From Siphonodentalium dalli (Eukaryota > Mollusca > Scaphopoda > Gadilida > Siphonodentaliidae), in the NCBI GenBank assembly GCA_032622095.1, contig CP136062.1, positions 166,350,090 through 166,414,089 of the forward strand: DNA of 64,000 nucleotides. Reading direction: 5' to 3'. Below, in pieces: positions 1-11,210 of the stretch. The notes beneath the pieces were generated by a model. That model was not told where the DNA came from. It did not search any database and worked only from the letters and a program-made list of their open reading frames with translations. The position numbers and the translations under genes are program-made. The first letter of the stretch is position 1, and every line of letters starts with the position of its first letter.

Positions 1-1487
1 ATGACTCGTTCCCATCTACATGTGATTATTAACATTCTTGACATATTTTATGATGATCAGACTAAAAGTAGGACCTGTAGCCCGTGCTAAAGGATTTAGT
101 CATGCAAAGAGTAAAATCCAAGACGGCTGCTGGCGGCCACGTTTTTTGGCCGATTGACTCCAAAATGACTCGTTCCAATCTACATGTCATTGTTAACATC
201 TATGACAAATTGTATGATGATCAGACTAAATGTACGACCTGTAGCCCGTGCTAAAGAATTTAGTCATACAAAGAGTAAAATCCAAGATGGCTGCTGGCGG
301 CCATGTTTTTGGGCCGAATGACCCCAAAATTACTCGTTCCCATCTACATGTCAATATTAACATCCATGACAAATTTCATGATGATCAGACGAACATTGCG
401 ACCTGTGGCCCGCGCTAATGGATTGAATTTTGAAAACAAAGATGGCCACTGGCGGCCATGTTTTTTGTCCGAATGATCCCAAAATGACTCGTTCACATCT
501 ACATTCCAATTTCAACAGCCATGATAAATTTCATGATTATCAGACTAAAGGTACGACCTGTAGCCCGTGCTAAAGGATTTAGTCATACAAAGAGTAAAAT
601 CCAAGATGGCTGCTGGCGGCCATGTTTTTTGGCCGATTGACCCCAAAATGACTCGTTCCAATCTGCATGTCATAGTTAACATCCATCACAAATTTTATGA
701 TGATCAGACTAAAGGTACGACCTGTAGCCCGTGCTAAAGAATTTAGTCATACAAAGAGTAAAATCCAAGATGGCTGCTGGCGCCCACGTTTTTTCGCCAA
801 ATGACCCCAAAATTACTCGTTCCCATCTACATATCAACATTAACATCCAGGACAAATTTCATGATGATCAGACGAATAGTACGACCTGTGGCCCGTGCTA
901 ATGGATTAAATTTTGAAATCCAAGATGGCCGCTGGCGGCCATGTTTTTTGTCCGAATGACCCCAAAATGACTCGTTCCCATTTACATTCCAATTTCAACA
1001 GCCATGAAAATTTTGATGATGATCAGACTAAAGGTACGACCTGTAGCCCGTGCTAAAGGATTTAGTCATACAAAGAGTAAAATCCAAGATGGCTGCTGGC
1101 GGCCATCTTTTTTGGCCGAATGACCCCAAAATGACTCGTTCCCATCTGCATGTCATTATTAACATTCATGAAAAATTTTATGATGATCAGACTAAAGATA
1201 CAACCTTTAGCCCGTGCTAAAGGATTTAGTCATACAAAGAGTAAAATCCAAGATGGCTGCTGGCGACCATGTTTTTTGGCCGATTGACCCCAAAATGACT
1301 CGTTCCCATCTACATGTCATTATTAACATTCATGAAATATTTTATGATGATCAGACTAAAGATACAACCTGTAGCCCGTGATAAAGAATTTAGTCATACA
1401 AAGAGTAAAATCTAAGATGGCTGCTGGTGGTCATGTTTTTTGGCCGAATGACCCCAATAATACTCGTTCCCATCTACATGTAAATAT
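1..1487 (-). repeat. Tandem array, ~165-bp unit (about 9 copies)
   Basis: Nine diverged head-to-tail units. Each carries the words CCAAGATGGCTGCTGGCGGC, TGACCCCAAAATGACTCGTT, CATCTACATGTCA, TGATGATCAGAC and CGACCTGTAGCCCGTGCTAA. The CGACCTG word recurs every 150-170 bp. The same family, in the opposite orientation, occurs at 9.3-10.0, 11.2-12.1 and 22.06-23.7 kb. There it is bracketed by an AGCTCAACTTTACTTTG head and a GTGTCATTGACACTTTCATT tail. Here the left edge is cut by the window, and no head sequence is seen at 1487. All frames carry many stops, so it is non-coding. Confidence 0.9.
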
Positions 1488-2662
1488 TAGCAACCACCAA
1501 GGGTGCTTTTTACCTAAATGCGGGTGAATTATGACGTCATATATTTTTTCTATATTTCTATACCAAGAGACAAAATAGCGTGTATGCTTTTTTTTAAATT
1601 TCACACGTGACTTCCGGGAGTTTATTGCGCAGAATCCAAAACAAACTGTTCAAATATATTCTGGATTTTTTGCAGCCATTTCATCTGATAAAATTGATTC
1701 AATGGCATTACTGCGTCGTTACTTGATTGATTTTACGAAGAATTACGTTTTCTCCACTTCAACTTCAACACAATCGACTGTTAGTTACCGTACTGAGTTA
1801 GGCTACAGTTGTCAGTTGGGCGAGTTGGCCTATCGTACTGTAGTTTAAACTGTCACAGACAGCAATGAGTTCAGCTGATGAATCGATGAATGCCAAAGAA
1901 TCCTTTGAAGTTTGATTAACCCGTTCAACTTCAAGTTCATGGAAATTAAAAAACAAATAATGTGTTGAGTGTAATGTATACTCCTAAATTCTACTAGTAA
2001 TTACCATGATTGATCAGTCCATTAAACTTCAAGTTCAACAGTTCAACTTCAAGGGAGTGACATTCTGATGAGGATTTTGGAAATGTTGTTGTGAACACAT
2101 GCATCAGTGTGCATGGTCATTCAGGCATTGTTCTCCAAATCCACGTGTTTTAAAGGTAGGTCTATTATTAAAAATTATATCATTAAATACTCCATTTAAT
2201 CAGTTCTTGTCATCTTCATTATTTGTTGGTTGTCAATCGTCAGTGTGTTTGTCGTCATTTGTTTTTAGTCGTTGGTCTCAATCTGCGAAAGCGGTCATGT
2301 TGACCTAGTCTCGGTCACATTTGTCGTCATTAGTTCTTTAGTCCTTTTTTTATCCTTGGTAGTTTGTCGTCATTATTTTGTCTTCATTCTTTCAATCTTT
2401 GTTTGTTCGCCAGTATTTTTTCGTTGGTTGTTTTTCTTCGTCAGTCATTTTTCGTTGGTTGTTTTTCTTTCGTTTGTGATCATTTGTCGGTCAGCAGACC
2501 TGGAAATTTCATTCTTAAGTTTTATCAATAAATGCATGTCTCGTGATAACTAATTCTGACCTCAATTTTTGCTCAATAAAGTCCCAAAACAAGACATTCA
2601 AATTTATTATGGCAGTACATTCAATGAGTTGCCAGGGCTATCTGTAGTTGCTAGTAATATAT
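1488..2662. other. Unassigned non-coding DNA
   Basis: No convincing gene. There is a run of short direct repeats of the word TTCAACTTCAAG around 1755-2050. The word TCTGCGAAAGCGGTCATG near 2281-2300 recurs at about 11,000 and in inverse orientation at about 6,740. The short frames around 2099-2553 are rich in Phe, Ser and Val from T-rich DNA and do not look like protein. Confidence 0.6.
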
Positions 2663-2784
2663 TTAATGCTGAAGGGGTCACTCACCAAAAAAAGTTCTGA
2701 AGGTTACACAGGAATTTAAAATGTGCTGAAGGGTACACATGTATTGAAATCTCGTTTTAAATGACGTTTAGTATTGGTATTGGG

Positions 2785-3098
2785 GGAAGTCGGTAGCCGA
2801 GAGTTAGCGTACTAGTGCTAGCTGACCGGGAATCGCAACCTGGTCAGGGTATTCTAACAAAACTCAGGACTCGGTCAGATACCAAGTTTGTCAGGCCGAA
2901 AAGTTTCAATCGAGATCACTGAATAAAGATCTGAATGCTAAATGCCAACCCCCCCCCCCCCCCATTACAGCACTTGTCCAGGTATGTTGTCGTGGGTGCA
3001 GTATGCTGTCCGATCGGGCGCGGATATTAATGCAATAATGGCTGACCCGTGTACACACCTCGGTAAGTGCACGTTAAAGAATGCTACTGGAGTCACCA
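2785..3098 (+). repeat. SINE-like element with tRNA-like head
   Basis: The head GTCGGTAGCCGAGAGTTAGC resembles a Pol III A box. GGGAATCGCAACCTGG, 30-40 bp later, resembles a degenerate B box. A C-tract (about 2948-2963) and a unique body ending near CACGTTAAAGAATGC follow. It lies inside the TTAA element. The tRNA origin is inferred from spacing and partial box matches; no cloverleaf was verified. Confidence 0.45.
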
Positions 3099-3124
3099 CA
3101 GGGTTATAAGTTACTTGGCCATAG

Positions 3125-3513
3125 TACCGCTATTCTCAAAGTAATTGACCAGAAAAACGGGGTGATACCCCGGTCATGACCGCGGTGATACCGGTAATAT
3201 TAAACGGTAACGGTATCGAGATGGTCACGGCGGTGGAGTTGCGGTATTGGGCGATGATACTGCAGTCTTTTAGCGGGCACCGCATTAATTTTTTTGAATA
3301 CCGCGGTCTTTTAGCGGGCACTGCATTAATTTTTTTAAATACCGCGGTGATTTTCATGGAACTCTTTGAGGGGAGGTATTTACTCCCACATACTTGTTCG
3401 CATTAACAAGCGGTATCAGTACCGCGGTATTGGAGGATACCGCGGTATAGTACCGCGGTATTAACGGGGTGACACCACGTTATTGGTGGTCAATTACTTT
3501 AAGTATAGCGGTA
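3125..3513. mobile_element. 389-bp MITE with GC-rich palindromic interior
   Basis: The ends TACCGCTATTCTCAAAGTAA and, reversed, TACCGCTATACTTAAAGTAA followed by TTGACCA give a TIR of about 27 bp. The interior is packed with copies of ACCGCGGT and GGTATACCG-like words and with a direct repeat of CTTTTAGCGGGCAC at about 3268 and 3308. Nested in the TTAA element. The short frames on both strands here reflect the palindromic composition. Confidence 0.75.
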
Positions 3514-3744
3514 GCACCTGGACCTGTGCGCCTACAACTAGAATTTGTTCCTGCACTGTAATATCTACAGATACAGCCATGATTTCTGTTAGAGAATGAT
3601 TGTTTGTGGGCATCAGACTTTCTGAAATACAGTTTTAGACACGCTGTTAGTGATGATCACAAATAATGTGTATTCTTCAGCACATTTTCCAAACCCTGTG
3701 TACCCTTCAGCACTTTTTTTTGTGAGAGACCGCTTCAGCGTTAA

Positions 3745-4247
3745 TAATCCCAGTTGCAGTGATTATAACAGTTTGTGTATATGAGAAATGAACGGCGGTT
3801 TCAATGTGGTTCATGCGGAGTTTGCTGATTTTTTATCGCGGTCAAAAGCCATGACCACGTTGAATCCGCCATTTATTATTTATATTTATATACTTACGCT
3901 CTTTAAAACACTTCTCCAAATATGTCCGTTATTTCATCAAAAAAACTTTTTCGCTATTTCGCTGTATTTTCCTATTTCGATATTTCGTGCTATTTCGCTG
4001 TATTTTCATATTTCGTTGTATTTCATATTTCGATAATTCGCTATATTTGACATATTATGGGATATGGTAACCAACATTCTGATAGTCAATCGAACATCTC
4101 GTACCACCCGTGCTCGCGATTAGATGCCACTAGCCATCCAATCGTGAACCTCGATTACATATTGTTTGCTATCAAATCCTTGGCGTATTGGCTCACTAGA
4201 TACTCAAGCAGTCGGTAATGTCTGACAATCCCCGGTGATTTCCGGGA
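3745..4247. other. Non-coding DNA with short pyrimidine-rich repeats
   Basis: No gene seen. From about 3950 to 4040 the words TATTTCGCTGTATTTTC and ATATTTCG alternate as a degenerate tandem repeat. The rest looks unique. Confidence 0.6.
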
Positions 4248-4322
4248 CCAATGTGTTTATAAACCTATGAACGACATTGAAAGTGACGTCACGTTACGTT
4301 CATAGGTTTATGAACGCATTGG
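4248..4322. mobile_element. 75-bp palindromic MITE
   Basis: CCAATGTGTTTATAAACCTA at the left is mirrored by TAGGTTTATGAACGCATTGG at the right, around a centre containing GTGACGTCACGT. It can fold into a hairpin of about 26 bp. Confidence 0.7.
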
Positions 4323-4878
4323 ATAAGGGGGCGTGTCTACCGTAACGCTATGGGGAAATCGGAAGAGATGTCAGGTGTATGTAAATATACATGTATAACT
4401 CTTCTGCTAACCTACTCTCATGGGCCAAATAATCGTACATATACCATTATTAATTATCAATAAAAAATCCGCCCTGTATCATCCTTATTCGCACCTGTAC
4501 GATTATTAAAAATCAATGGATCTATCCAGGAAGAACTCGGCAAACTAATCAGTTTATCGTTGTTTTTTTTCTTTCAATTGTGTATATTCGTGGGACAGTC
4601 GACCGGTTTTAAATATTTGGACACATGGAAAAACGCTTGTATCATGTCCCGACAAAACAGCGGACGAGCGAGTCTACTTTTGTTTAGCCTAAATATTATA
4701 CCGGTAATCTCTGGTGACTTGGTAATGATTGTTGAATGTACTATGACGGGAACCACATGGTTCGCGACAGTCGCTAATCGGTTATCCTAATGATGCAATG
4801 GAGCATTCTGCTTTTATAGTAATAATATAAAGCATGATGTCACTGGTTCTCTATGCGGGTGCAGTTAATAATTTTTGT
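4323..4878. other. Non-coding AT-rich DNA
   Basis: No gene, RNA or repeat recognised. The frames on both strands between 4560 and 4790 overlap each other and show no domain. Confidence 0.6.
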
Positions 4879-4882
4879 TTAA

Positions 4883-5363
4883 AGGTACTCAACCCGATAA
4901 AACTCCTCTCAATTACTATTTCAATGGCTTCGGGGGTAAAAAATATTTGATTTCGAGTCGAGGAAGTCACCCATCAAAGCTCAGATTTGTTAGATATCGA
5001 TTTTAGAAATCTATTATTTTTCATTATCGGGAATTCTTTCTGGCCCAGAAGACAGTCAAAAATTCGTTATTATTACCCACTTGATTATAGAGTTATCCAT
5101 CCTTGTCTGTTTGAATAGAATTTTGGCGTGAAATCTCGAGCAGGTTACCAAATTGACGGCAGTTATTAGTACTCATCTCGAGAACATAAGAATTTTCAAA
5201 AATCAATATCTAATAACTCTGAGCTTTGTTTCATGGGTTCCTCGACTCGAATCAAATATTTTTTACCCCCAAAGCCAAAGAAATAGTAATATAGGACCCT
5301 CTGATCGGATTGTTGTTGTTGGAATCTGTTGAGATGGGGACCCTCTTTACGGGTTGAGTACCT
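4883..5363. mobile_element. 481-bp TTAA-flanked palindromic MITE
   Basis: It begins AGGTACTCAACCCG and ends with CGGGTTGAGTACCT. TTAA lies directly outside both ends (4879-4882 and 5364-5367). Inner inverted segments (ATATTTGATTCGAGTCGAGG-like, at about 4946 and 5235) extend the palindrome through most of the element. No coding capacity. Likely mobilised in trans by a TTAA-specific transposase. Confidence 0.8.
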
Positions 5364-5367
5364 TTAA

Positions 5368-8137
5368 CATTGGAATTACAATATGATAGCTGTTTTGAAT
5401 GGCACAGAATTAAAATTAGCAATTTCCAATAAAAAGACACAACGTATTAAAAGTTGCCTCCATGACCCAATTACCACTTTGGTGATTTTACAATTTAAAA
5501 CACCTCTATTACTACCGGTACATGGTCTGCAGACTGCAAACTGTTGTGTGCACTGTATACGTACATGTACATGTATGTAGTACTACTAGTATGTACCAGT
5601 ATTTGCATGTATAAAGGTTAATTGAATCTATTTTGTTATCTACTCTTTGATATTTTCAGTACTGCTGTCTGATGTTAACTTGTTCAATTGCTGTCATGTG
5701 GCTGTGGTAGACCCACCGTACTGTACACTGTACAAGAAACAGCTACATCTACTAGTATCTGGAAGTTCAACTCTTTGTGGAAGATAAGTATACTGGATGA
5801 TCCATTCAGGACCTCTACGTGTATTTTATTTTGCTGATAAATAGTGTATGTAATGTTAAATTTGTTAAGTTGTCCATGGGTCAGTTTTGAATATCAGTTT
5901 TGAGTGTGGTATTTGAGATTGTGCCAGGCAGGTTACCGAAAAAAACCCTACCCTAAAGTTTTATTCATGGTTTTCCAGGAGATTTCAAGAATATTTTCTG
6001 AAATGTTTTATAAATAAAAACCAAAAAATATCTTTAATGTCTCAAAATGAGTTGTTCTATTTTTGAAGCATTGTTTTGATTACTGTTTAACAGTTTATGT
6101 AAAGATAATTGAAATTACAGTTATCGAAATCTTGCACAAGATATGAAAATGTCAAAATAGAAAAAAGTTCATTATACCGTACATGTAGAATTAAAATGTC
6201 AAGCCTACCTACCGTAGTGATGCGGACCGGACCACCTTGTGCGTAAATTAATGATTTAGCTTAACCGCAAATATTTGCACTTAATCGTAAATAAATAATA
6301 ATCGTAAATAAATAATAATCGTAAATAAATAATAAATGTGAAAAGGGTCTCCCATAATTCGGAACATTCATTTTTAAGCTGGATTCCAGTGGCAGTGGAT
6401 GCTAGTTTCAACTAAGGGGATATATAAATAGGCCTGGCCAATAATTTGATAGATTTGTATGGCCGGGGTTGGAGGGCAGATTAATCTTTTTTTAATTTTG
6501 TTCTTCGTAACAAACTGCTACATGTATGAAGAGTTCCACATACCGATATTGAAACAGTATCCTGTCTTATATAATTGTCCAATTTCACCACAATAGACTC
6601 GTTAACGGGTGATTGAAATATAATTTGACAGTTGAGGCTGTGAGGGTGTAAAAAACATGTTTTTTGTCCCTCAGGCCACCTACCACCCTGGCATATTGGT
6701 TCCTGCAAATGTTTTACCCCCCCCCCCTCGACAACATGACCGCTTTCGCAGATTGCTGATAAGGATACGCACTACGTTCATGACTGAACTAATGTATGAG
6801 AAAACATTTACATGAGTGACCGCTCTAAAAGATATGGAAATAAATATAATATTGAGCAGGGTAGGGTCCGGACTTTGGAAGGGATGTAAATAAAGTATGT
6901 GATAATTCATTTATATATATTTTGTTTTATTCAGCAGGCTTATAAATCTGTTACACATACAGGTACATGTGCCATGGTGTAGACGTACATACCTTTGTAA
7001 TATTATAAGAAAATTACTAGTACTGTTGTTATTATAAAATCAGTGCAGTTCAGTTTTCTGATTATATTGCAATATGCTCCTCATTATCCAAGTATCTACA
7101 CATATGACTGACACATACATGTATTGCATGCTATTTGAAAATTGTGTTTGTTGTTAAAGTTCCAGTTACCTCATTTTATGTTGTTTTGTAAATTGTCAAC
7201 TTCATGTCAATTTGGGACAGCAATACGCTAATTCTTGCAATAATATTACTGAACACGTTGGTGTAGATTTCCAAAATAAAAGTGTTTACAATCGTTAGAA
7301 ATTTAGTTGGTATTTTTGTTCATGATCGATGTACATGTACATATATAGTACACGTACTTACATGTACATGTAGTGTTCTCTCTTGTCGTCAATCTGACCA
7401 TAGCTTGTCTTTCGAATACGGTACCTGCATGACCTGGGGATAGAATTGATAACATACGATTTGCCCGTGGTGGCCGAATGTTTTCAGTTTTCAAAGAAAT
7501 ATAAATAATATTCCCGTTATTTAGTAAAATATCAGCTTTACTAACAAACTTCCGCACAAAATCTATTCGGCGGGGAAGACATCTGAGATCAGTTAGACCC
7601 ACAGTTCTGATAAAACGTGCTTTAATTACAATGATTTGTATTAATTAGAGTTGTTGATATTGTATTCAAATTTATTTGAAGGACCGCCCTCTCCGTTGTG
7701 CAGCCAATCTGCTTTGTGTTCTGACGAGTTCAATGCGAATCGATGTTTCAACACTTTGACCTCTGACCCAACAGCACTTTCTGATTGGGCGATGCCATGC
7801 GCGTGATCAAATGACCTAAAAAGACGTCAACATTTGTGTACTTTGCTTTGTTGTCTTCTGCCCATGTGCTGTCTTCTGCCCATGTGCTATCTTCTGTCCA
7901 TGTACTGTCTTCTGCTTTTCTTATCGAGAGATTGGCTGCTTTATTTTTATTAAGTTATAAAGTGTTTTCATCGTTGCTGGGGACATATATTTTCTAAAAT
8001 GACTGAACTTTAGGAATTTATTGACGTTAGGAAGTTCAACAATTATTGAAGTAAGTTTTTGTTTGCTGTTAATGCCAATATTTTATTTGTTTTATTTTTA
8101 TTAATTTAAATGGGACATGACAAGATTTTAGAAGTTG
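5368..8137. other. Non-coding DNA with small tandem repeats
   Basis: No gene supported. It holds three copies of a 17-bp unit (CGTAAATAAATAATAAT) at about 6284-6334. It also holds 3.5 copies of an 18-bp unit (TGTCTTCTGCCCATGTGC) at 7852-7914, and an inverted copy of the 11.0-kb TCTGCGAAAGC motif at about 6738-6795. Several ACATGTACATGTA runs occur, e.g. near 7330 and 7360. Confidence 0.6.
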
Positions 8138-8144
8138 ATTGAAA

Positions 8145-8322
8145 CACAGTTACTGGACATAAACTCCCAAAACTAAGGTTTTCACCTAATTTATAAATCG
8201 GTAACCCTATGCTACATGTATAAAGAAGCCTTCTTTATTATAAGTTTATAGGGATACTGATTTATAAACTCGATAAAAACTTTATTTTTGGGACTTTATC
8301 AAGTTTATGTCCAGTAACTGTG
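8145..8322. mobile_element. 178-bp palindromic MITE with 7-bp target duplication
   Basis: Ends CACAGTTACTGGACATAAAC and GTTTATGTCCAGTAACTGTG are exact inverses. The 7-bp word ATTGAAA lies directly outside each end (8138-8144 and 8323-8329). This is compatible with a hAT-like element, though hAT duplications are usually 8 bp. Confidence 0.75.
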
Positions 8323-8450
8323 ATTGAAATAACTCAATTTCAAAAGTTATAATTTTTGATCAATTAATTTTTTCACAATTTCTGAGGTACCGGTAGTCAT
8401 AATTTGATTGAATAAATCTTATCTTATCTTAAATTCTTAATGTATATATA

Positions 8451-8633
8451 CTCTTGGGTGCCAAATACACGTGCTGGCACGCTTATTAATTTTGGAAGAA
8501 TATGTTGGCCATGACTATTATTTGGTCATGATATATACATGTATAGTGAAAATGCCAGCACTATTAATAATTTTAGGGGTAAATGTAAGCCAGCACGTTT
8601 ATTCAGCCATCACGTTTATTTGGCACCTGAGAG
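8451..8633. mobile_element. 183-bp palindromic MITE
   Basis: CTCTTGGGTGCCAAATA is mirrored by TATTTGGCACCTGAGAG. Inner parts (GCCAGCAC and GTGCTGGC words) are also inverted. TA borders both ends, possibly a Tc1/mariner-type duplication. The small frame inside is a by-product. Confidence 0.65.
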
Positions 8634-9106
8634 TACATGTAGATACTAGATGTAATGGTGTACACATATACTTGTAACAGTTGTATTTTGTGTATCGTAT
8701 AATAAATTAATATCAAAATGCAATCACATGATTTGTAATACTAGTATTCAAGTTCAATTGACTTTACCAAGAATTTCTTAATTTGTAATGCCAAAATACA
8801 ACATGTACTATTAACTACATGTAGTTACAAAACAATGAATTTCCATCGGGGAAAAAAAGTTCTTAGAGGTATAATTAACCTTTTCATTTGTGATTAGGGT
8901 ACCGTATGTACATGTAATAAATGTACCCAGTAGAGATGCACAGATTTTGGAAGAAATTTATTATCGCTCTGAAGCTGTTCTTAGAAAGATACCCCTTGAG
9001 CCTTCCACTTTTGAGGTATCCTGCCATGAAATGCTCTTGTGTGACAATCATGTTCACGTTCGAAAACTGTGTGGCAATGTACATGTATATCCACATTATC
9101 CAGGCC
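8634..9106. other. Non-coding DNA
   Basis: No supported feature. Frames of 70-113 codons overlap on both strands at 8884-9231 without any family signature. Confidence 0.5.
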
Positions 9107-9319
9107 TTAACCCTTTACGCAACAAAACGACAAAAAACGCCCAAATATACATGTATGGATATTATTGGAACTGGTTCAATGACCACATTGTGATGGTTAC
9201 AGTTATGCCCTGTGCCAATGCATTCTCTTAGATACTAGTATGCGAGTCGACCATATACGGTAAGAGAATGCATTAGCCTAAAAAATTCTTTCTTTTTTTT
9301 AAACACTTTTTATCATTTT

Positions 9320-10015
9320 TAGCTCAACTTTACTTTGTAAAGTTTGAGCTATTGCCATGGCTTTGTCGTCCGTTGTCCGTGTGTACGTGTGTGCGTGTGT
9401 ACGTACATGTAAGGCGTCAACAATGCAGGCTACAGGTCGTACCTTTCGTCGGATCATTATGAAATTTGTCATACCGGTAGCTGTTGACATCAACATTTAG
9501 ACCAGAATGATTAATTTTGGGGTCATTCGGAAAAAAAACATGGCCGCCAGTGGCCATATTGGATTTCAAAATTCAATCCATTAGCACGGGCTACAGGCCT
9601 TACTGTTTGTCTGATCATCATGAAATTTGTCATGGATGTCAATATTGACATGTAAATAGGAACGAGTAATTTTGGGGTCATTCGGCCCAAAAACATGGCC
9701 ACCAGCAGCCATCTTGGATTTTACTCTTTGTATGACTAAATTCTTTAGCATGGGCTACAGGTCGTACCTTTATTCTGATCGTCATAAAATTTGTCATGGA
9801 TGTTAACGATGACATGTAGATGGGAACGACTCATTTTGGGGTCATTCGGCCGAAAACATGGCCGCCAGCAGCAATCTTGGATTTTACTTTTCTCTTCATG
9901 TCTATAAACATGTATTAGATGTTCAACTTTCCACATTCCTAATCGCTCCATTGACTGTAATACATTAAATTATTCCCTTTCCAAGTTGAGCTACAGTGTC
10001 ATTGACACTTTCATT
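9320..10015 (+). repeat. Repeat element carrying the ~165-bp tandem unit
   Basis: The head AGCTCAACTTTACTTTGTAA is followed by GTTTGAGCTATTGCCATGG and a CGTCCGTTGTCCG stretch. Two to three diverged 165-bp units follow (inverse of the 1-1487 array). The tail is TTGAGCTACAGTGTCATTGA followed by CACTTTCATT. Head and tail recur at 22,058-23,730, so this is a defined dispersed element with an internal tandem array. Confidence 0.75.
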
Positions 10016-10040
10016 TCTTATAGTCTTTAATAAGTTTATA

Positions 10041-10637
10041 ATTATACCCCCACTTTCGAAGAAAATGGGGGGTATACTGGATTGACTGCGTCCGTCCATC
10101 CGTCACGCTTTCTCCGTCCATTTGTCCGTCCGTCCAAAAAAAATTTGTATGCAATCTCCTTAGGACGGTCTCTCCGCATGATGCTAATTGCGGTTCGGTC
10201 CGACTTTTTTTTTCAAGCTACGCCTCTTTTTCAACTTAATTTGACTTAGAAAAAATTCTGTCCGACTTAATAACTTTAAGTTAAACAAATATGAACCGAT
10301 TTCAATAATTTTTGGTATACATGCTTCTCACAATACCCTCTCTACATGAAGCACCTACCCGGTACATGTAGGGATTGGCTCAGACTGTTTTTCGTAATAT
10401 TACACCTCATTTTCGACTTATTTTGACTTAGAAAATTCTGTCTGACTTAATAACTTTAACAAATATGAACCGATTTGAATAATTTTTTCTGTACAAGCTT
10501 CTTGTGACACAATATCGATATTATTAGTCCAAATTTGTCTTTAAAATTAAAAATCTTTTTCGTTGAGTTTACGGATAATGCGGGTTGAATTTGCCACGGT
10601 GGGGGTATGCTAGCACTCGAGTGCACATCTCTTGTTT
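10041..10637. mobile_element. 597-bp dispersed repeat ending in CTCTTGTTT
   Basis: It starts ATTATACCCCCACTTTCGAA and ends near CGGTGGGGGTATGCTAGCAC followed by a CATCTCTTGTTTT tail. The CCCCCAC and GTGGGGG words near the ends are inverted. A CCGTCCGTCC stretch follows the head. There is an internal direct repeat of the TTCGACTTATTTTGACTTAG type at about 10,230 and 10,412. The overall plan matches the GCCCCCGAC-ended family at 52.9 and 60.1 kb. No coding. Confidence 0.65.
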
Positions 10638-11068
10638 TTTCTTACATTTTTTTACAATTTTTATAATATTTTTCTACATTCTTTGACAATTTTATCATTT
10701 TTAATGTGTGTTATTAAAGCCAATGCATTCTCTTATATATGCGAGGCGACCTATGGTCGACTCTCATATATACCGTAACATAATGCATTGGCACAGGGCC
10801 GTTCTGTTGGGTAAAGGGTTAAGATTCAACAAGAATCGATTCTCGTAATGATTCTTGCAAAACGTTTCCATTTTCAGTGCTTTATGACTAACTTGATTCA
10901 GCATTTGATTCTCGCAAAATTAAACATTTGTTGACCCCTGAAATCGTACATGTACTAGTATGATGTTAGTTCAGTCATAAACGTAGTGCGTATCCTTAAT
11001 CTGCGAAAGCGGTCATGTTGACCTACAATGTAGAGAGTAGAATTTACAATTTTTTTATTTGTTTTCAG

Positions 11069-11123
11069 AAACAAGATCGATCTTTTGGTGGCCCTGCTAC
11101 TTGGTGTATCATTTCAGCCACAT
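11069..11123 (+). other. Candidate 55-nt exon
   Basis: The block is bounded by TTTTTTTATTTGTTTTCAG and CATGTAAGTG, strong acceptor and donor matches. All three frames need checking. One gives DLLVALLLGVSFQPH and ends in phase 0; another gives FGGPATWCIISAT and ends in phase 1, which would join the 15.8-kb exon. No homology is recognised. It could be a chance pair of splice-like sites. Confidence 0.25.
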
Positions 11124-11210
11124 GTAAGTGTAGTAGATATTTTTTGGTTGACTTGAGTTTGACTCACTTCAGTAAAGACCTGTATTTACCACTTATACAG
11201 TTATCATTAT

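Larger units (their letters stand above)
2667..3740. mobile_element. TTAA-flanked TIR element carrying nested insertions
   Basis: Left end TGCTGAAGGGGTCACTCACC and right end (reverse complement) CGCTGAAGCGGTCTCTCACA form imperfect inverted repeats of about 65 bp. Each repeat also has an internal GCTGAAGGGTACACA word. TTAA flanks both sides (2663-2666 and 3741-3744), as expected for piggyBac- or Kolobok-type target duplication. No transposase is present. The interior is filled by a SINE-like sequence and a 389-bp MITE, so this is a non-autonomous element that received later insertions. Confidence 0.75.
9107..10822. repeat. Composite block bounded by inverted TTAACCCTTTAC words
   Basis: TTAACCCTTTACGCAACA at the left edge is answered by TGTTGGGTAAAGGGTTAA at the right. 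Just inside each edge lies a short palindrome built on CCAATGCATTCTCTTA (9,209-9,290 and 10,718-10,795). Between them sit a copy of the 165-bp family and a CTCTTGTTT-ended repeat. It reads as one palindromic element, or two related ones, with two other repeats nested inside. Confidence 0.5.

Noticed and set aside
2785-2850. Functional tRNA gene
   Set aside because: Only partial A and B boxes; no acceptor-stem pairing or anticodon arm could be drawn. SINE head preferred.
8884-9231. Overlapping frames of 70-113 codons on both strands
   Set aside because: No domain, no splice context, and rich in Met-Tyr-Ile-His from ACATGTA words.
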